In this document: positions 9,312 through 17,764 of the stretch, in pieces
How the letters are laid out: every line of letters starts with the position of its first letter
Numbering within the stretch: position 1 is the first letter of the stretch
DNA from: Clostridiales bacterium
GTDB taxonomy: Bacteria > Bacillota > Clostridia > Lachnospirales > Lachnospiraceae
Assembly (NCBI GenBank): GCA_022778745.1
Contig: JALFSR010000037.1
Location: forward strand, 1-63,555
DNA: 63,555 nt
Reading direction: 5' to 3'
Program-made: the position numbers and the translations under genes
Notes under the pieces: model-generated
The model's input: the letters and a program-made list of their open reading frames with translations, nothing else
Told to the model about the DNA's origin: nothing
The model's database searches: none

Positions 9312-9500
9312 TGATGTTGGGGTCAAAAGATAGTTTGACCCCATGATACCTACGGATTGCTCCGCACTATGTGTTCTCGCAATCCTAGAGACATTCGAAA
9401 TTCACCCTAATCGGGCTACTTTCTCATGTTTTGCGGGTCCCAAAATCATGCTTTTTCATGCAAGCATGAAAAAGCATGACCTTTTGACCCTGGTATCATT
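9312..9500. repeat. Composite palindromic repeat element, copy A (~190 bp)
   Basis: The left end reads ATGATGTTGGGGTCAAAAG and the right end CTTTTGACCCTGGTATCAT. Reverse-complemented, the right end matches the left in ATGAT and GGGTCAAAAG, so the ends are imperfect terminal inverted repeats. Inside are a hairpin GGGGTCAAA/TTTGACCCC (9319-9342) and a perfect 16-bp stem, TCATGCTTTTTCATGC (9446-9461) with its complement (9464-9479). Shorter relatives occur at 42371 and 47137. It has no coding capacity I trust. It fills most of the 496-bp gap between mcrB and padR. Confidence 0.75.
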
Positions 9501-9631
9501 CTATTATTTTATTATACATCACTTTCATTCATTGACAACTATTCTGTTTTGTTTTTATTATATACTTGTTTTGCTTTTTTCTATTTTTTCATCTTATTAT
9601 GAAAATTTCATTTATTATTTTTTTGAAATTA

Positions 9632-9640
9632 TGCTATAAT
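9632..9640 (+). promoter_or_regulatory. Extended -10 promoter of padR
   Basis: TGCTATAAT is an exact extended -10 element about 20 nt before the padR start codon. The -35 region is poor, as is common for extended -10 promoters. It would give a leader of only about 14 nt that ends in the GGAGG site. Confidence 0.6.
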
Positions 9641-9660
9641 AAGGCATATAGGAGGATACT

Positions 9661-10059
9661 ATGAAACCGGAAGATAATTTAAAAAAAGGATCTTTAGAGA
9701 TGCTGGTTTTACAATTATTGTCTAACCATGACTGCTACGGATATCAATTAACTCAAATTATGAAAAAACAATCCGAGGACGTTATTATCGTACCATCGGG
9801 TTTTCTATATCCAACTTTATATAAGTTACTAGAAAAAAGCTATATTTCCGAATACCCTGTCAAAAGCGGAAAGCGTCAAGAGCGAATTTATTATCATTTA
9901 CAGGCAGCTGGTGTAGTTTATTTAAAAAATCAGTTAGATGCCTATCATAATGTAACAAACACAATTGAAAAAATTTTAAACTATACAGGTGATGGCGAAA
10001 CTATTTCTCTGGATCAAGCATATGAAAAAAAGATATTAACATCTGTGGAGCTTGCGTGA
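9661..10059 (+). CDS. PadR-family transcriptional regulator
   Basis: This is a 132-aa winged-helix protein. The N-terminal pattern LKKGSLEMLVLQLLS, CYGYQL and SGFLYPTLYKLLEK is diagnostic of PadR, with the recognition helix and wing at about residues 35-75 followed by a C-terminal dimerisation helix. PadR proteins usually repress a neighbouring transporter or their own gene. Here no co-oriented target follows, and the next gene is convergent, so the target is unknown. A strong AGGAGG precedes the ATG. Confidence 0.9.
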   Translation: MKPEDNLKKGSLEMLVLQLLSNHDCYGYQLTQIMKKQSEDVIIVPSGFLYPTLYKLLEKSYISEYPVKSGKRQERIYYHLQAAGVVYLKNQLDAYHNVTNTIEKILNYTGDGETISLDQAYEKKILTSVELA

Positions 10060-10126
10060 TAGGGAAGCTATTTCTCCAAATCAAGCTAACTAACAGTCAA
10101 TTACCTAGTTTTATTATTTCAAACAA

Positions 10127-10154
10127 TATGGAGGGATCATACGATCCCTCCATA
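10127..10154. terminator. Bidirectional terminator between padR and the lipoprotein gene
   Basis: A perfect 12-bp stem, TATGGAGGGATC (10127-10138) and GATCCCTCCATA (10143-10154), with a 4-nt loop between convergent genes. The U-tracts are imperfect, so strength is uncertain. Confidence 0.7.
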
Positions 10155-10169
10155 CGTATTCTATTATCT

Positions 10170-10571
10170 TTAATACCCTGACGAACGTTGTGTATTTGTT
10201 GTATCCGTTGTAACGGTTTCTGATGCATTTGTTCCATCCATTGCGCTTTCTATATCATTTCCAATATTTTTTACGCCATTGGCGGCATCGGTCAAGACAT
10301 CTCCGACAACGCCATCACTAGATCGATTATTATTATCTCTTGATGCATTATTATCCGTTGATACAGAATTCGTTCCATTATTATCTCTTGATGTAGAATT
10401 CATTCCATCACTCTCTCTGTAGTCTCGTTCCATCGTTGTATTTTCGTTTGTGCCATTCGTTGGCTTCATACTGTTTGTGCCCGTATTACCATTTCTCATG
10501 TTTCCACAACCAGTAATTGCAGCCACTGTAACCATTGCTAATACTAACATAATAAAAATTCTTTTTTTCAT
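10170..10571 (-). CDS. Low-complexity lipoprotein
   Basis: This is a 133-aa protein with a lipoprotein signal (MKKRIFIMLVLAMVTVAAI then TGC, with Cys at about 22) and a mature part rich in Asn, Thr, Ser and Asp. Short repeats of the type S/T-x-D-N-N recur (DNNGTNS, TDNNAS, DNNNRS), encoded by near-identical DNA around 10327 and 10379. It looks like a flexible cell-surface protein. I recognise no family and no enzymatic motif. It has its own gap upstream, so it may be separate from the Gld cassette. Confidence 0.75.
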   Translation of the reverse strand: MKKRIFIMLVLAMVTVAAITGCGNMRNGNTGTNSMKPTNGTNENTTMERDYRESDGMNSTSRDNNGTNSVSTDNNASRDNNNRSSDGVVGDVLTDAANGVKNIGNDIESAMDGTNASETVTTDTTNTQRSSGY

Positions 10572-10653
10572 TTCACAATTATCCTTTCTATACGAAATAT
10601 TGATTAAAAACCGTCAAAGGTAGTATATGCGAAATAAAAAAACTTATTCGTGA

Positions 10654-11772
10654 TTATTCGCTTTCTGGAACTGTCACTTCGATTGGCTGTCCCACTTGCT
10701 GCAAATCGCTCATAATACTGTCAATCTGAGACGCTGAAATTCGGCTTACTTGTTTGGAATCGTTCACTCTTACACAATATGAAGAAGATTCTGACTCCGA
10801 CAGATTTCCAATATGCAATGTCACTGTCTTTTCTTCTTGTGTTTCCGATGTCATATCGTTGTACGTAATGATCACCTCTTTGCAAACTCCTTCATCAAGA
10901 CCATACGCTGCAAGCTGTTCCTCACTGACATTATAATTTTCACAAGAAGAAATTGAAAGCTCCCCAATCACACGAATTGCATCGGTCACTTTTGTACTGT
11001 CACTTAAATCTGCCGCTGTACCGTTTCTTGTTTCCGTCCAGACAATTTCTGTTTCCTCACTTGAATCTGAAGACTGTGATTCATCAGACTGTGCTGCCTC
11101 TGTGCTTGCTTCAGTCTGTGCTTCTGTTTCCTTTACACGCTCTTCTTTTTTATAAATTACACTGTCAGTGGATGTCTTCCACTCAATTTGCGTAATATTT
11201 GATTCACTCAATGATGGGAGTGTATCAAGCTGAAGCAAATCGTCCAATGTAATATTTAAGCTATCGATTACTGTTGTTCCAACTGTATAAACATTATCAT
11301 CACCACTGACACTTATATAATAATTGCCAGTATATTCATTTTGACTTCCGATATTTAATATTTTCTGGTTTCCTAAACCATCTGTGATTGTCACTGTTTT
11401 CATCGGTGCCGTCAAACCGTAGCTGACAAGATCTTCTTTTTCCTCTAATTTTCTTGTCGCTTCTAAAGGATTCAAATTATTTTGAATCAAATTAATTTTA
11501 TTTACATTCAGAGGAAATGCTTCATCTCCATCGTAATGCCATGTGTCATCCCGATAAGAAAATGCCAGATTGCCATCTGCACTATGAATGGCAATATTTG
11601 TAATAGTATCCATCTGATTTAATACAATTTTATTTGCTTCTTGTTCTGCCTTTGACGCATCCTGCTGTTTTTGGTCTTGTACCTCCTTATATTTGACAAC
11701 ACCGACATAGCCTGCGCAAAGCACTGCAAGAACTACGACAAGTACAAGCAGCGTTATATTTTTCTTTCTCAA
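10654..11772 (-). CDS. DUF4340 domain protein of the Gld-type ABC cassette
   Basis: Residues about 5-25 form an N-terminal membrane anchor. The rest is extracytoplasmic, with a Ser/Glu/Thr-rich linker at about 215-240 between two DUF4340-like parts. The open frame extends to 11874, but the TTG at 11772 (LRKKN) follows GGAGG at 7 nt and begins after the end of the upstream gldG-like gene; it gives 372 aa. DUF4340 proteins usually follow GldG. The function is not established; a role in assembly or secretion with the ABC pair is inferred. Confidence 0.82.
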   Translation of the reverse strand: MRKKNITLLVLVVVLAVLCAGYVGVVKYKEVQDQKQQDASKAEQEANKIVLNQMDTITNIAIHSADGNLAFSYRDDTWHYDGDEAFPLNVNKINLIQNNLNPLEATRKLEEKEDLVSYGLTAPMKTVTITDGLGNQKILNIGSQNEYTGNYYISVSGDDNVYTVGTTVIDSLNITLDDLLQLDTLPSLSESNITQIEWKTSTDSVIYKKEERVKETEAQTEASTEAAQSDESQSSDSSEETEIVWTETRNGTAADLSDSTKVTDAIRVIGELSISSCENYNVSEEQLAAYGLDEGVCKEVIITYNDMTSETQEEKTVTLHIGNLSESESSSYCVRVNDSKQVSRISASQIDSIMSDLQQVGQPIEVTVPESE

Positions 11773-11789
11773 TGTTACTCCTCCATATT

Positions 11790-13199
11790 TTATACTTTTC
11801 TTCGCTTGAGCCATACGACAAATCCGCTGATCAGCACTGCCAATGGAATCACCCCAATAAACAAGAAACTCCATCCGCCAATTGAGACAAACGTATTATA
11901 TGGGACTTCCAAGCTCTTTGCTGGAATAGAAATATTACTTGCATCGTCAAAATACCATGTCAACATATTTGTAAACTCATTTAAGTTGTCTAAGTTTTTA
12001 AAGCTTGATGTAATTGTCTCATGAATCAATGTATCTGCAGTCAGAACAATTAACTTTCCACTTGTATTTTCATCAATTGTTTTTGTCACTGCTGCACCGA
12101 GAAGATACGTTCCTTCGCTTCCTTCTTTTTTAGCTTCTGTCTCTTTGTCAAGTAAAAATCCTTGTTCGGATGTTGTTAAAAATGGCTCAATTTTCAGATC
12201 AGATGCTGGTTGTTCGACCTGTCTCATACAGCCAACTGCCGTTACAAACAACATCGCATCAGAATCGATATTTACAGAAGAGGAAATTACTGTCGGGAAG
12301 AAATGGTAAGGACTTCTCATTCCTTGATAATAGCGTTTCTCATCTCCTACATAAGTATTCATAAATTCTAATCCATACTCACGAATCAATGAATTTAAAT
12401 TTTCCAGATTTTCCATTGTAACAGATGGCAAAATCATAAGATTTTTTCCAGAATTTACATAATTAATCAGAGTTGTCTTCTCATCATCCGATAAATCCTT
12501 TGTCGGTGCATAGAGAATTAATAAGCTGCAGTCTTCTGGAATTGCTCCATCTGTCAAAATATTCCAAGATGCAGTTTCAAAGTTTGCCTTATCCGTCAAG
12601 TCTTTTACTGCCGAAGAAAATGCTGCTTCATCATGTCCATTTAATAAATAAATTTTTCTTAAACTATCCCTTGTCACGTAATCAATCGCACTTGTGAGCT
12701 GACCTTCCCCATCAAATTCCTTCTCTTTCACAGATCCCGTTTGATAATAAGAATATTGATCATACACAATAATATCGCCAAAATCAATTACTTTCGTGCG
12801 TCCCGTTTCACTACACTCTACTACAATACTATATTTTTGTACATTATAGTCTGTCAGCACAGATGGATGCAGCACTGGATCTATATACTGCACTGTGACA
12901 TGTTTTGAGAAATCGGCATAATTTTGCAAAAATGTTTCAATTCTTGTGTCAACTGTTCCATTTTCCGCAATTACTTTTACGCTTACATCTTTTTGCAGAT
13001 TTGCAAGCATCTGTTTTGTCGTGTCACCGACACTATAAATTAATGTATCACTCATATCCAGATTCGTCATACTTCCTGGAAGCTGACGAACAAGCATATT
13101 TACTACAACTGCAATAGCAATAACAACTGCAATTAATACTGCACTGTAATTTCCATGCTGAAACTGTGAATTTGAAAATAATTTTTTTATTTTATTCAT
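11790..13199 (-). CDS. GldG-like ABC transporter auxiliary protein
   Basis: The 469-aa protein has an N-terminal transmembrane helix (about 20-38, AVLIAVVIAIAVVVNMLV), a large extracytoplasmic GldG/IFT52-like domain and a C-terminal helix (about 445-464) ending in basic residues. Features include DTTKQMLANLQKDVSV near residue 55 and a central LILYAPTKDLS segment. It lies 12 nt after the permease gene. GldG partners GldF/GldA-type ABC components; in clostridia the substrate is unknown. Confidence 0.82.
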   Translation of the reverse strand: MNKIKKLFSNSQFQHGNYSAVLIAVVIAIAVVVNMLVRQLPGSMTNLDMSDTLIYSVGDTTKQMLANLQKDVSVKVIAENGTVDTRIETFLQNYADFSKHVTVQYIDPVLHPSVLTDYNVQKYSIVVECSETGRTKVIDFGDIIVYDQYSYYQTGSVKEKEFDGEGQLTSAIDYVTRDSLRKIYLLNGHDEAAFSSAVKDLTDKANFETASWNILTDGAIPEDCSLLILYAPTKDLSDDEKTTLINYVNSGKNLMILPSVTMENLENLNSLIREYGLEFMNTYVGDEKRYYQGMRSPYHFFPTVISSSVNIDSDAMLFVTAVGCMRQVEQPASDLKIEPFLTTSEQGFLLDKETEAKKEGSEGTYLLGAAVTKTIDENTSGKLIVLTADTLIHETITSSFKNLDNLNEFTNMLTWYFDDASNISIPAKSLEVPYNTFVSIGGWSFLFIGVIPLAVLISGFVVWLKRRKV

Positions 13200-13211
13200 C
13201 TCTTCCTCCTC

Positions 13212-14078
13212 CTAACTCCATCTGCGTTTCTGAATCATTTGTGATGATAAGAAAAGAAATACAAATGAAAGAGAAATATAATAGACAAGTCCTATGACAT
13301 CAAATACATGGTCATTAATAAATGTTTCGATAATTGTATTGATGGAAATTGCAGATAAGAGATTGGATAATGCGCTCTCAAACATTGTATTATTAACTAT
13401 ATAGAGAGTCGTTAATACTACGGCACCTACTACTGCGATTCCACTTGCTGCCACCCAATTTTTTGTCATTCCATAATAAATCAGACAAATCACAAATAAA
13501 ATTATAAACATTGCAAGGAAAGAAAACATTGCAGTTGTTGGCAGCATTCCAACTATTCCATCTAATAAATAGAAAAATAACAACACTCCGAATGTACCGA
13601 CTGCTGCAATAATCTGGCTTTCTGTTAAGGAAGAAATAAACATGCCGATTGCAAGATAAACACAGCCTAATAAGAAAAATGCAAGCAACGATGCATAATC
13701 TGCCTTTAAATATGCCGTTCCTCCTGTCTTAATAATAAGAGGACAAAGGCAAAAAATCAAAATAGGAATTGCAAAAATCGTAACCATTGCAAAATATTTT
13801 CCCATTATAATCTTTCCAACACTGACTGGTGCAGTTAATAATAGCTGATCCGTCTTTGAGCGTCTCTCATCTGCAAGTGAACGCATCGTAAGAACTGGAA
13901 CAACCAGAAGGAAAATAAACAATAATCCGCCCAGTACATAGGAAAAATACGGATATCCAACTCTTAAGTTATATACACTAAAATAAATTCCTGTCACTAC
14001 AGTTAATGCTGCAATAACCAATGGACCGATCATAGATGTCATATAGGATTTTAATTCTCTTTTATAAATCGCTCTCAT
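13212..14078 (-). CDS. ABC-2 type permease (GldF-like)
   Basis: This 288-aa protein has about six membrane segments, and an N-terminus of the form MRAIYKRELKSYMTS typical of ABC-2 permeases that pair with GldA-type ATPases. The frame opens at 14108, but the ATG at 14078 has AGGAGG upstream and is chosen. It overlaps the end of the ATPase gene by 17 nt. It is likely the export channel of the GldA/F/G/DUF4340 cassette. Confidence 0.87.
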   Translation of the reverse strand: MRAIYKRELKSYMTSMIGPLVIAALTVVTGIYFSVYNLRVGYPYFSYVLGGLLFIFLLVVPVLTMRSLADERRSKTDQLLLTAPVSVGKIIMGKYFAMVTIFAIPILIFCLCPLIIKTGGTAYLKADYASLLAFFLLGCVYLAIGMFISSLTESQIIAAVGTFGVLLFFYLLDGIVGMLPTTAMFSFLAMFIILFVICLIYYGMTKNWVAASGIAVVGAVVLTTLYIVNNTMFESALSNLLSAISINTIIETFINDHVFDVIGLVYYISLSFVFLFLSSQMIQKRRWS

Positions 14079-15129
14079 TCTCTTGATCCTCCTGTTCCGA
14101 CTTTTCATCCTCTTCTAGTAAGCGTTCTGCTTTTTGCTCTGCTTCTTCTCTTATATCATTGTTTTTATCATTTTCTTTCGCTTCATCCATCGTCAATTCC
14201 ATAAATACTTGTTCCAAAGAGGCTTTCTTTAACTGCATCATTACAATTGGACATCTATTTTGGGCAAATGCATAAAATACTACTTCTCTTATATCATAAT
14301 CTCTCTGTTCAGCTCCAATCGGAAACGAAACTGCAGTTGTGCCGTCTTCTTCGCCGTCACATATATCTGCATGTTCTAACTCTTCGTAATCATAAGAATC
14401 CAACACTGCCCGTACCTGCTGTTTATCTCCTTTGACGACAACTTCTAATGTATGACCACCTTTCATCATCTGCATGAGATTATCTGGTGTATCACTTGCA
14501 ACAAGTTTTCCATGAGAAATAATCATAATATGATCACACACCGCACTTACTTCTGACAAAATATGAGAACTTAATATGACCGTATGCCGTTTTGCCAGTT
14601 CTCTAATCAGATCACGAATTTCAATAATCTGAATTGGATCGAGACCAACCGTAGGCTCATCTAATACAATCACATCTGGCATTCCTAATACAGCCTGTGC
14701 AAGTCCTACTCTTTGCTTGTAACCTTTTGAGAGATTTTTTATAAGCCGATGTTTTACATCATCAAGTTTTGTTAGCTGTATCGACTGTTCGATTGCCTGT
14801 TTACGTTCGGATGCCTTTATTTTTTTCAGTTCTGCCGCAAATGTTAAATATTCAAGCACTGTCATATCCACATAAAGTGGAGGAATCTCCGGCAAATATC
14901 CAATAGAACGCTTTGCTTTTTCTGGTTCTGTTAAAATATTATGTCCATTAATTATTACTTCTCCTTCGGTTGCTCCAATATATCCGGTCATAATATTCAT
15001 CGTTGTAGATTTTCCTGCACCATTTGGTCCTAAAAATCCATAAATCTGACCGTCCTGTACGGTGAAGCTCAAATGGTCTACTGCAATATGATTTCCATAT
15101 TTTTTGACCAAATTTTTTACTTCAATCAT
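14062..15129 (-). CDS. ABC transporter ATP-binding protein (GldA-like)
   Basis: This is the ATPase subunit for the ABC-2 permease downstream. Motifs are Walker A GPNGAGKST, Q-loop YLPEIPPLY, signature LSKGYKQRVGLAQA, Walker B VIVLDEPTVGLD and H-loop SSHILSE. The C-terminal ~120 residues end in a very acidic Glu/Asp-rich tail. The ATG at 15129 follows AGGAGG. It is the first gene of the cassette. Its 355 aa include the C-terminal extension found in BcrA/GldA-type ATPases. Confidence 0.9.
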   Translation of the reverse strand: MIEVKNLVKKYGNHIAVDHLSFTVQDGQIYGFLGPNGAGKSTTMNIMTGYIGATEGEVIINGHNILTEPEKAKRSIGYLPEIPPLYVDMTVLEYLTFAAELKKIKASERKQAIEQSIQLTKLDDVKHRLIKNLSKGYKQRVGLAQAVLGMPDVIVLDEPTVGLDPIQIIEIRDLIRELAKRHTVILSSHILSEVSAVCDHIMIISHGKLVASDTPDNLMQMMKGGHTLEVVVKGDKQQVRAVLDSYDYEELEHADICDGEEDGTTAVSFPIGAEQRDYDIREVVFYAFAQNRCPIVMMQLKKASLEQVFMELTMDEAKENDKNNDIREEAEQKAERLLEEDEKSEQEDQENESDL

Positions 15130-15163
15130 TATAATTTTCCTCCTAAAATATTTGTTTCATTCT

Positions 15164-15189
15164 TTCACAGTTTAATGCGAAATTGTGAA
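15164..15189. promoter_or_regulatory. Inverted repeat TTCACA-N14-TGTGAA upstream of the Gld cassette
   Basis: A symmetric half-site pair lies 35-60 nt upstream of the ATPase start, where an operator would be placed. The spacing resembles CRP/FNR-like or other dimeric sites, but I cannot assign a regulator. The rest of the 15130-15495 gap holds the serC promoter and leader. Confidence 0.35.
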
Positions 15190-15336
15190 CGTTATGCTAT
15201 GAATTTGTGTGTATTGTATGTTTATTTTGTGAATTTCTGGACACAAATCATCCTTTTATTGGCATTTTTATAGTTTTAGTCAATGTTGATTTTGTTATTT
15301 TTTTAACTTTTACTTGATAAAGTAATAAATAAACTC

Positions 15337-15365
15337 TTGACGAATCCATATTTTGCTACTAGAAT
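15337..15365 (+). promoter_or_regulatory. Sigma-A promoter of the serC operon
   Basis: TTGACG (15337-15342), a 17-nt spacer and TAGAAT (15360-15365) form a near-consensus promoter. The predicted leader is about 120 nt and contains a small hairpin, GTGAC/GTCAC (15450-15465), just before the AGGAGGGTGA ribosome binding site. I see no T-box or terminator in the leader. Confidence 0.75.
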
Positions 15366-15495
15366 GGGTATATTGATTCTTTTAAGGTCAGCCAGATAAA
15401 CTATAATACATATTTTCTGGTTACATAGATGAAAAAGAAATCAACAAACGTGACGCTACTGTCACAAAACAAGATTTTTAGGAGGGTGATTTGGA

Positions 15496-16578
15496 ATGAG
15501 TAGAGTATATAATTTTTCTGCTGGACCTGCAGTGCTTCCAGAAGAAGTTTTAAAAGAAGCTGCTGCTGAAATGTTAGATTACGAGGGAAGCGGCATGTCC
15601 GTTATGGAAATGAGCCATCGTTCCAAGGTATACGATAAGATTATTAAAGAAGCTGAGGCAGATCTGAGAGAATTAATGAATATTCCTGATAATTATAAAG
15701 TATTATTTTTACAGGGTGGAGCTTCTCAGCAGTTTGCTATGATTCCAATGAATTTAATGAAAAACAAAGTTGCTGACTATATTGTAACTGGTCAGTGGGC
15801 AAAGAAAGCATATCAAGAAGCACAAAAGTATGGAAAAGCAAATTGTATTGCTTCTAGTGCAGATAAAACATTCTCTTACATTCCAGATTGCAGCGACCTG
15901 CCTGTAAGTGAAGATGCTGATTATGTATATATATGTGAAAATAATACCATTTATGGAACAAAGTTTAAACAACTTCCAAATACAAAAGGCAAGACATTAG
16001 TTGCCGACGTTTCTTCTTGCTTTTTATCTGAACCAGTTGATGTAACCAAATATGGCGTGATCTACGGCGGTGTTCAAAAGAATATCGGACCTGCAGGTGT
16101 TGTTATTGTAATTATTCGTGAAGATTTAATTACAGAAGATGTACTTCCTGGCACACCAACGATGCTTCAGTATAAGACTCATGCTGATGCAGATTCTTTA
16201 TACAATACACCACCTTGCTACGGCATTTATATTTGCGGTAAAGTGTTCAAATGGTTAAAGAAGCGCGGCGGTCTTAGTGCAATGAAAGAATATAATGAAA
16301 AGAAAGCTGCTATCTTATATGACTATTTAGATCAGAGTAAGATGTTCCACGGTACAGTAGAACCAGCGTCCCGTTCTTTAATGAACGTACCATTTGTAAC
16401 AGGTGACAAAGATTTAGACGCTAAGTTCGTAAAAGAAGCTGAAGCTGCTGGATTTGTAAACTTAAAAGGACACCGTACTGTTGGCGGTATGCGTGCAAGT
16501 ATCTATAATGCAATGCCAATCGAAGGAGTAGAAGCTCTCGTTGCATTTATGAAGAAATTTGAAGAGGAGAATCTGTAA
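15496..16578 (+). CDS. serC: Phosphoserine aminotransferase
   Basis: It converts 3-phosphohydroxypyruvate and glutamate to O-phosphoserine with PLP. The 360-aa sequence opens YNFSAGPAVLPEEV and has FLQGGASQQFAMIP, DVSSCFLSEPVD and GVIYGGVQKNIGPAG, the last with the PLP lysine. It ends with GGMRASIYNAMP. The length is standard. serA follows after 2 nt. The operon has its own promoter. Confidence 0.97.
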   Translation: MSRVYNFSAGPAVLPEEVLKEAAAEMLDYEGSGMSVMEMSHRSKVYDKIIKEAEADLRELMNIPDNYKVLFLQGGASQQFAMIPMNLMKNKVADYIVTGQWAKKAYQEAQKYGKANCIASSADKTFSYIPDCSDLPVSEDADYVYICENNTIYGTKFKQLPNTKGKTLVADVSSCFLSEPVDVTKYGVIYGGVQKNIGPAGVVIVIIREDLITEDVLPGTPTMLQYKTHADADSLYNTPPCYGIYICGKVFKWLKKRGGLSAMKEYNEKKAAILYDYLDQSKMFHGTVEPASRSLMNVPFVTGDKDLDAKFVKEAEAAGFVNLKGHRTVGGMRASIYNAMPIEGVEALVAFMKKFEEENL

Positions 16579-16580
16579 TT

Positions 16581-17750
16581 ATGGCTAAAATTAAATGCTT
16601 AAATCCAATTTCCAATGTAGGTATGGATTTATTAACAGATAATTATGAAATAACCGATAATTTTGCACAGGCGGACGCAGCCCTTGTCCGTAGTGCTTCT
16701 GTTCATGACTTAGAACTGCCACAGTCTCTGCTTGCGATCGCAAGAGCTGGTGCCGGTGTAAACAATATTCCTTTGGATAAATGTGCAGATCAGGGTATTG
16801 TTGTATTCAATACTCCAGGTGCAAATGCAAATGGTGTAAAGGAATTAGTATTAGCAGGTATGTTTCTTGGTGCAAGAGATATCATTGGCGGTGCAAACTG
16901 GGTTCAGGAAAATAAAGACGATCCAACTATTAATAAGACAGTAGAAAAGAGCAAAAAGAAATTTGCTGGTACAGAAATCGCTGGCAAGAAGCTCGGTGTC
17001 ATTGGTCTTGGTGCAATCGGTGTTTTAGTTGCTAATGCAGCAAACCGTCTCGGTATGGAAGTATATGGATGTGATCCATATTTATCTGTAGAACACGCAT
17101 TAAATTTATCTCGTGACATTCATGTTGTAAAAGATAATGACACAATTTATGAAAACTGTGATTATATTACTGTTCATGTACCATTGTTAGACAGTACAAA
17201 AGGTATGATCAATAAAGAAACAATCGCAAAGATGAAAGATGGTGTAATTATTTTAAACTTTGCAAGAGACCTTCTTGTAAATGATGATGATATGGCAGAA
17301 GCACTTGCTTCTGGAAAAGTAAAGAAATATGTTACTGATTTCCCTAATGCAAAGAGTGCAAATATGCCAAATACCGTTGCTATCCCACATCTTGGTGCAT
17401 CCACAGAAGAATCCGAAGATAACTGTGCAGTGATGGCTGTCAAAGAGTTAATGGATTATGTTGAAAATGGTAATATCACAAACTCTGTCAACTATCCAGC
17501 TTGTGATCTTGGTGTTGTTCCAGAAGGCGTTGTACGTGTTTGTATTGCACACCGCAATGTTCCAAACGTAATTGGACGTTTTACAAGCATCCTTGGTGAA
17601 GCAGATGTAAACATTCGTGATATGGTTTCTAAGAGCCGTGGTGCTTATTCCTATGCAATCTTTGACTTAGACCATCCAATTCCACCAGAATACTTAGAAA
17701 AGCTGTCCGATATGAGTGCAGTATTAAAAGTACGTATTATCGCAAAATAA
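16581..17750 (+). CDS. serA: D-3-phosphoglycerate dehydrogenase
   Basis: This is the first step of serine synthesis, NAD-dependent. The 389-aa form has a substrate domain, a Rossmann motif GVIGLGAIG near residue 140, the catalytic region PHLGASTEESEDN and a C-terminal ACT domain (RFTSILGEADVNIRDMVSKS, about 320-389) that probably senses serine. There is no intervening domain of the long type. Its ribosome binding site (GAGGAGA) lies within the end of serC, indicating coupling. Confidence 0.96.
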   Translation: MAKIKCLNPISNVGMDLLTDNYEITDNFAQADAALVRSASVHDLELPQSLLAIARAGAGVNNIPLDKCADQGIVVFNTPGANANGVKELVLAGMFLGARDIIGGANWVQENKDDPTINKTVEKSKKKFAGTEIAGKKLGVIGLGAIGVLVANAANRLGMEVYGCDPYLSVEHALNLSRDIHVVKDNDTIYENCDYITVHVPLLDSTKGMINKETIAKMKDGVIILNFARDLLVNDDDMAEALASGKVKKYVTDFPNAKSANMPNTVAIPHLGASTEESEDNCAVMAVKELMDYVENGNITNSVNYPACDLGVVPEGVVRVCIAHRNVPNVIGRFTSILGEADVNIRDMVSKSRGAYSYAIFDLDHPIPPEYLEKLSDMSAVLKVRIIAK

Positions 17751-17764
17751 TAGAAAGGAATATT

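Noticed and set aside
9343-9639. 98-aa open frame on the plus strand
   Set aside because: It runs through repeat copy A and AT-rich DNA with no ribosome binding site; composition is not protein-like.
15366-15495. T-box or other riboswitch before serC
   Set aside because: No T-box sequence (AGGGTGG...), specifier stem or terminator is present; only a small hairpin is visible.
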